Below are positions 60,798 through 64,000 of a stretch of DNA of 64,000 bases, piece by piece. The DNA comes from Acidobacteria bacterium AB60. Its GTDB lineage: Bacteria > Acidobacteriota > Terriglobia > Terriglobales > Acidobacteriaceae. Within the stretch, counting starts at the first letter, position 1; each line of letters opens with the position of its first letter. The position numbers and the translations under genes are program-made. The notes beneath the pieces were generated by a model, which saw only the letters and a program-made list of their open reading frames with translations, had not been told where the DNA came from and did no database searches. The stretch covers positions 558,001 to 622,000 of the forward strand of contig VANK01000003.1 in NCBI GenBank assembly GCA_008682415.1, read 5' to 3'.

Positions 60798-62141
60798 ATG
60801 AAGCCAGGAGAACAAGCCGTCCGAGCACCCGCTGGAACGAACTGGCGGCGGTCGTGGTCGGCCTATACCGAGCCGCGGGTGCTGCAGACGCTGGCGCTGG
60901 GATTTGCCAGCGGCCTGCCGCTGCTGCTGACCTACTCCACCCTGCAGGCTTGGCTTGCGACGGTGGGCGTGCGGCGCGCCACGCTGGGTGCGATTGCGCT
61001 GGTGGGCACCGCGTACTCCTTCAAGTTTGTGTGGGCGCCGCTCATCGATCGCGTGCCTCCGCCGCTGCCTCTCGGCCGGCGGCGGGGTTGGGGAATTACG
61101 ATCCAGGTGCTTCTGATTGGGGCGCTTCTTGCGCTGGGATCGTGCGACCCGAAACACAACTTGCCGCGCATGGCGATCCTGGCGGTGGTGGTGGCGTTCC
61201 TGTCGGCCAGCCAGGACATCGTGATCGACGCGTGGCGCGTGGAAAGCCTGACCAGCGACCAGCAGGCTCCCGGAGCAGCCATGGTTCAGTCCGGGTACCG
61301 CATCGGCATGCTGGCCGCCGGCGCGGGCGCGCTGTTCATCGCGTCCTCCGCTGGGTGGTTTGCGGCCTACGCCACCATGGCTTGCCTTGTCGGCGTGGGA
61401 CTGCTGGTGTTCCTGTTCGCTCCTGAGCCCAAGGTGCCTGCGGAAGCCTCCTATCAGGCGCGCTCGATTTGGAGCGTGATCGGGCACGCGTTCTTCACAG
61501 CCGTGATCGCCCCCTTTCGCGATTTCATGCGACGGCCGCTGTGGCCCGTCATTCTCCTCGCCATCTTTGGGTACAAGCTGGGCGAGGCGATGGCGGGAGT
61601 GATGTCCACGCCTCTCTATATATCTCTGGGGTTCTCTCTCCCGGAGATCGCCACCGCGTCAAAGATTTTTGGGTTCTTTTCGATTGTGATCGGCGCGCTG
61701 ATCGGCGGCGTGGTGACGACGCGATATGGGATCCGCCGCTCGCTGATTCTCTGTGGCATTCTGCAGTCGATCGGAAACCTGTTCTTTGTTCTGCAGGCTT
61801 CCGGAGGGCATCGCATCGGCTACCTTGCTTTGTGTGTGACGGCGGAGAATATCACCGGCGCCATGGCGGGGACGGCGTTGATTACCTATCTCTCGAGCCT
61901 GTGCTCGCCGGCGTTCACGGCCACCCAGTTCGCGTTGCTTTCGGCGCTGGCTTCGCTGGGCCGTACCGTGGTGGCTTCTTCGGGAGGGATTCTGTCGGAG
62001 AGGATCGGGTGGGTTCGGTTCTTTCTGCTTACCAGCGTGGTGGCATTACCGGCCATTCTTCTGATCGTGTGGATCGGACCGCGGGATGAGGCGGGACGGC
62101 GGCGGCTGCCGATCGAACGGGAAGTTGGAACGGAAACCTGA
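60798..62141 (+). CDS. ampG: AmpG-family muropeptide transporter
   Basis: 447 residues, about 12-14 helices. AmpG marks: FASGLPLLLTYSTLQAWLATVGVRRATLGAIALVGTAYSFKFVWAPLIDR, FLSASQDIVIDAWRVE, GYRIGMLAAGAGALF, KLGEAMAGVMSTPLY and FVLQASGGHRIGYLALCVTAENITGAMAGTALITYLSSLC. AmpG imports GlcNAc-anhydroMurNAc peptides for cell wall recycling. No ampD or beta-lactamase gene adjoins it. A GAG-rich site lies before the ATG. Confidence 0.94.
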   Translation: MKPGEQAVRAPAGTNWRRSWSAYTEPRVLQTLALGFASGLPLLLTYSTLQAWLATVGVRRATLGAIALVGTAYSFKFVWAPLIDRVPPPLPLGRRRGWGITIQVLLIGALLALGSCDPKHNLPRMAILAVVVAFLSASQDIVIDAWRVESLTSDQQAPGAAMVQSGYRIGMLAAGAGALFIASSAGWFAAYATMACLVGVGLLVFLFAPEPKVPAEASYQARSIWSVIGHAFFTAVIAPFRDFMRRPLWPVILLAIFGYKLGEAMAGVMSTPLYISLGFSLPEIATASKIFGFFSIVIGALIGGVVTTRYGIRRSLILCGILQSIGNLFFVLQASGGHRIGYLALCVTAENITGAMAGTALITYLSSLCSPAFTATQFALLSALASLGRTVVASSGGILSERIGWVRFFLLTSVVALPAILLIVWIGPRDEAGRRRLPIEREVGTET

Positions 62142-62187
62142 GTGTGACACCGGTTCCGATTCACATTGGCGAGGGCAAGGGGCAAGA

Positions 62188-62245
62188 GCAACTGCGGGTT
62201 CTTCGACTGCGCCAGTGCTGCGCACCGGCTTCGCTCCGAATGACA
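62188..62245 (-). repeat. Solitary diverged relative of the 93-bp repeat
   Basis: Read on the minus strand it begins TGTCATTCGGAGCGAAGCCG and ends GAAGAACCCGCAGTTGC, matching TGTCATTCTGAGCG and GAAGAATCCGCAGTTGC of the array at 39.6-40.2 kb. It lies in the 230-base gap between ampG and the CAP-domain gene. Confidence 0.75.
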
Positions 62246-62372
62246 GGCATGCATTGGTCGATAACAACCAAGAGACGAGGTTCTGTCGCTGGGGACTTTA
62301 GTAATGAATGGCTGCGATTTGCGGACGAGAGAATGGAGCGACACTGGACGCGAGTTTGGGTTTAAAGACGGT

Positions 62373-63158
62373 ATGACCTACAGGACTAGAGGGTTCCTTT
62401 GGTGGACGGTTGTTTTCTGTCTTGTGACGTTGCAGGGAAACGCGCAGCGCGGCGGTGTGCGGGGCGGCGGCGAGGCCGCGGAGCAGCTGTTTGCGCTGGC
62501 CAACCAGGCGCGAGCTCGTGCGGGAGCGCCGCCGCTGGTGTGGGACGCCGCTCTTGCCGCCGCTGCCCAGAAGCACTGCGCGCGCATGGTGGCTGAGGGA
62601 CCGATTTCCCACCGCTATGGCGGCGAACCGGAGCTGTCGGAGCGGGCGTCGATGGCGGGAGCGCACTTCAGCCTGATCGAAGAGAACGTGGCCCTGGGCT
62701 CCTACCCGGCGGAGATTCACGAGGGCTGGATGAACTCTCCCGGCCACCGGCGCAATCTGTTGAACCCCGAGGTGGATCGCGTTGGAATCGCCGTGATCGC
62801 CGGCCGGGGGGAGCTGTACGCGGTGGCGGATTACACCAAGGGCGTCGTTGTGTTGAGCCGCGCCCAGGTTGAGGAGAAGGTAGGCGCTCTCATTCACACG
62901 AGCGGGCTCAGCCTCCGCTCTGATCCACGCGATGCGCGGGCTGCCTGCGAGATGGACCGAGGCATTCCCGGCACCCTCACCGGCAAGCAGCCCGGCTTCA
63001 TCATGCGCTGGCAGTCGGCCGATCTGGGGACGCTGCCGCAGCAGCTTGTGCAACGGATGGGTTCGCGGGAGTACCACCTGGCGTCTGTGGGGGCGTGCAC
63101 GCCGCAAGGAGATCAGACGGAGTTCACCCAGTTTCGGGTGGCGGTGTTGTTGTATTAG
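62373..63158 (+). CDS. Secreted CAP-domain (SCP/PR1-like) protein
   Basis: 261 residues. Signal peptide MTYRTRGFLWWTVVFCLVTLQGNAQ. CAP domain about 40-165: LFALANQARARAGAPPLVWDAALAAAAQKHCARM, SHRYGGEPE, IEENVALGSYPAEIHEGWMNSPGHRRNLL, RVGIAVIAG. These carry the His/Glu cavity residues of the superfamily. The C-terminal 90 residues (LSLRSDPRDARAACEMD, QPGFIMRWQSADLG, VGACTPQGDQTEFTQFRVAVLLY) form a second domain I cannot name. ATG 62373 gives a good signal peptide; the frame is open back to 62304. Confidence 0.9.
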   Translation: MTYRTRGFLWWTVVFCLVTLQGNAQRGGVRGGGEAAEQLFALANQARARAGAPPLVWDAALAAAAQKHCARMVAEGPISHRYGGEPELSERASMAGAHFSLIEENVALGSYPAEIHEGWMNSPGHRRNLLNPEVDRVGIAVIAGRGELYAVADYTKGVVVLSRAQVEEKVGALIHTSGLSLRSDPRDARAACEMDRGIPGTLTGKQPGFIMRWQSADLGTLPQQLVQRMGSREYHLASVGACTPQGDQTEFTQFRVAVLLY

Positions 63159-63211
63159 GGTCCGCAGTCGGGGCTGGTTGAGTGTTAAAGGCCCGGAGAG
63201 GTGAGGGTGGA

Positions 63212-63389
63212 GGTATCCCATGTCTCCAACGGCGGGAGACCAGAGAACAGTGAACGGTGAACAGTGACGGCCCGCGGCTGAAGCCGCTTGTTCCGCGGTG
63301 GGGCTTTCCGGGCCTTGAAAGGCCCGGCTTCCTTCGGGGAATGCGGTGGGGTTTCCCATGTCTCCAAAGGCGGGAGACATGGGAAACCC
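63212..63389. repeat. Mosaic of palindromes with two solitary copies of hairpin B
   Basis: In the gap between convergent genes: a B-type hairpin at 63212-63243 (GGTATCCCATGTCTCC/GGCGGGAGACCAG, imperfect), GCGGCT/AGCCGC at 63274-63287, CCGGGCCTT/AAGGCCCGG at 63308-63327, and a perfect 17-bp B-type hairpin at 63349-63389 (GGGTTTCCCATGTCTCC arm, 7-nt loop). A small ACAGTGAAC repeat sits at about 63247-63267. The last hairpin ends 10 bases before the META-domain gene stop. Confidence 0.88.
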
Positions 63390-63398
63390 GGAGGTTCG

Positions 63399-63905
63399 TT
63401 AGTTTGCGCGCGCAGCAATAAACCGAGCCGTAACTCCTTCAGTGCTTTCCAGCAGGTCGAGCTCGTCCCCGTGAATTCGGAAGTGCGGATTTGCTTCCAG
63501 GAGAGCACCGATCGCTTGACACGGTATCTCCTTCGTGCACCTGCAGGTTCGCAGCGATGCCGCTACGCCGTCAATGTGGAAACGCAATTGATCGGCAGTC
63601 ACACGATAGGTCCCAGTGAGGTCGTTGCTGCAAGAGTCTGCCACGCCTTCCACCGTGCCGGTGGAACCGTCCTGATAGCGATCAACCGTTTTCAACCGGA
63701 AGTGAGGTTGCCATCCGTTCTGCGCGACGTGCTGCCCCCGGGATTCGACCAGCATCCATTCCGTTCCCACAAGATTTGCGGCCCTCGGTACCTTCTGGGC
63801 GGGAGGCAACTGTTGCGCATGCACGGGGCACGGTGCTGCCCCGATAGACGCAGCTAATCCAATCAGCGCGATAAACAGTGCTCGTGCCGGTGCTTGTTGA
63901 GTCAC
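63399..63905 (-). CDS. Secreted META/HslJ-like domain protein
   Basis: 168 residues from GTG 63905, which has GGGAGG 5 bases upstream; the ATG at 63929 would place that site inside the gene. Signal peptide (ALFIALIGLAASIGAAPCPVHAQ). The mature part has the META/HslJ pattern: NLVGTEWMLVESRGQHV, HFRLKTVDRYQDGSTGTVEGVADSCSNDLTGTYRVTADQLRFHI, and a Cys group CRCTKEIPCQAIGALLEAN before the last strand HGDELDLLEST. Such domains occur in outer-membrane or periplasmic stress proteins; function not settled. Confidence 0.85.
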   Translation of the reverse strand: MTQQAPARALFIALIGLAASIGAAPCPVHAQQLPPAQKVPRAANLVGTEWMLVESRGQHVAQNGWQPHFRLKTVDRYQDGSTGTVEGVADSCSNDLTGTYRVTADQLRFHIDGVAASLRTCRCTKEIPCQAIGALLEANPHFRIHGDELDLLESTEGVTARFIAARAN

Positions 63906-64000
63906 GTATTCCTCCCGAATGGACTGCATCGAAGAGGTGCGTCCATCCGCATAGAACGTCGGGACAGTTCTTGGACCCGATCTCTTCGCAAAAGTTAGTT

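Overview
The window reads as chromosome of a high-GC member of the Acidobacteriota, most likely a Terriglobia (Acidobacteriaceae) relative. The case rests on several things together: an 853-residue orphan MacB/FtsX-type permease of the acidobacterial duplicated type (ADOP), two large S9 peptidases, a periplasmic GH3/GH31 glycosidase pair, a periplasmic Tat-targeted molybdenum hydroxylase, strong GC bias at third codon positions, and dispersed palindromic repeats. I saw no rRNA, tRNA, integrase, transposase, phage gene or CRISPR array. The species assignment is inference.

Layout. 1-7.1 kb: central metabolism on the minus strand, with glutamate synthase gltB-gltD (gltD cut by the window edge) and GTP-type PEP carboxykinase pckG. 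7.4-15 kb: a degenerate sugar-nucleotide epimerase, a three-gene stress/aldehyde-type operon (SDR, SRPBCC, zinc dehydrogenase), a DUF72 protein, and a glucose 1-dehydrogenase/GH15 pair. 15-21.5 kb: a xylo-oligosaccharide type locus (GH31, GH3 with PA14 insert, and a divergent secreted esterase broken by a one-base deletion) with a perfect 20-bp palindrome in the divergent control region. 21.6-27 kb: two-subunit molybdenum hydroxylase and the ADOP permease. 27-33 kb: a PAS-GGDEF-EAL protein divergent from a Crp-type regulator, and oligopeptidase B. 33-38 kb: TPM/LemA pair, cytochrome c, and an RsbW/STAS partner-switch pair. 38-43.9 kb: a PRC/MgtE_N/CBS protein, an MHS-type transporter, a lipoprotein, and two large repeat arrays. 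43.9-48 kb: phospholipid genes gpsA-plsY, DinB, DJ-1-like and a divergent WYL regulator. 48-54 kb: transporters (MFS, ArsB-like) and an ECF sigma/anti-sigma pair. 54-64 kb: a secreted S9 peptidase with an extra C-terminal domain, a yacG-pgpA-NHL-cinA gene string, a phosphoesterase, AmpG, a CAP-domain protein and a META/HslJ-like protein.

The most unusual content is repetitive DNA. Between 42.4 and 43.5 kb is an array of about six dimers in which a constant palindromic module is followed alternately by one of two different hairpins and then a constant tail. The second hairpin type recurs alone at 63.2-63.4 kb with compensatory base changes. Between 39.6 and 40.2 kb is a separate 93-bp (31-codon) repeat that stays open in frames on both strands and has a diverged solitary relative at 62.2 kb. 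A third element, a C-tract followed by a small hairpin, occurs twice at 60.0-60.1 kb. Many genes end in strong GC hairpins that mostly lack a T-run. All coordinates and repeat counts were read by eye, so single-base slips are possible.
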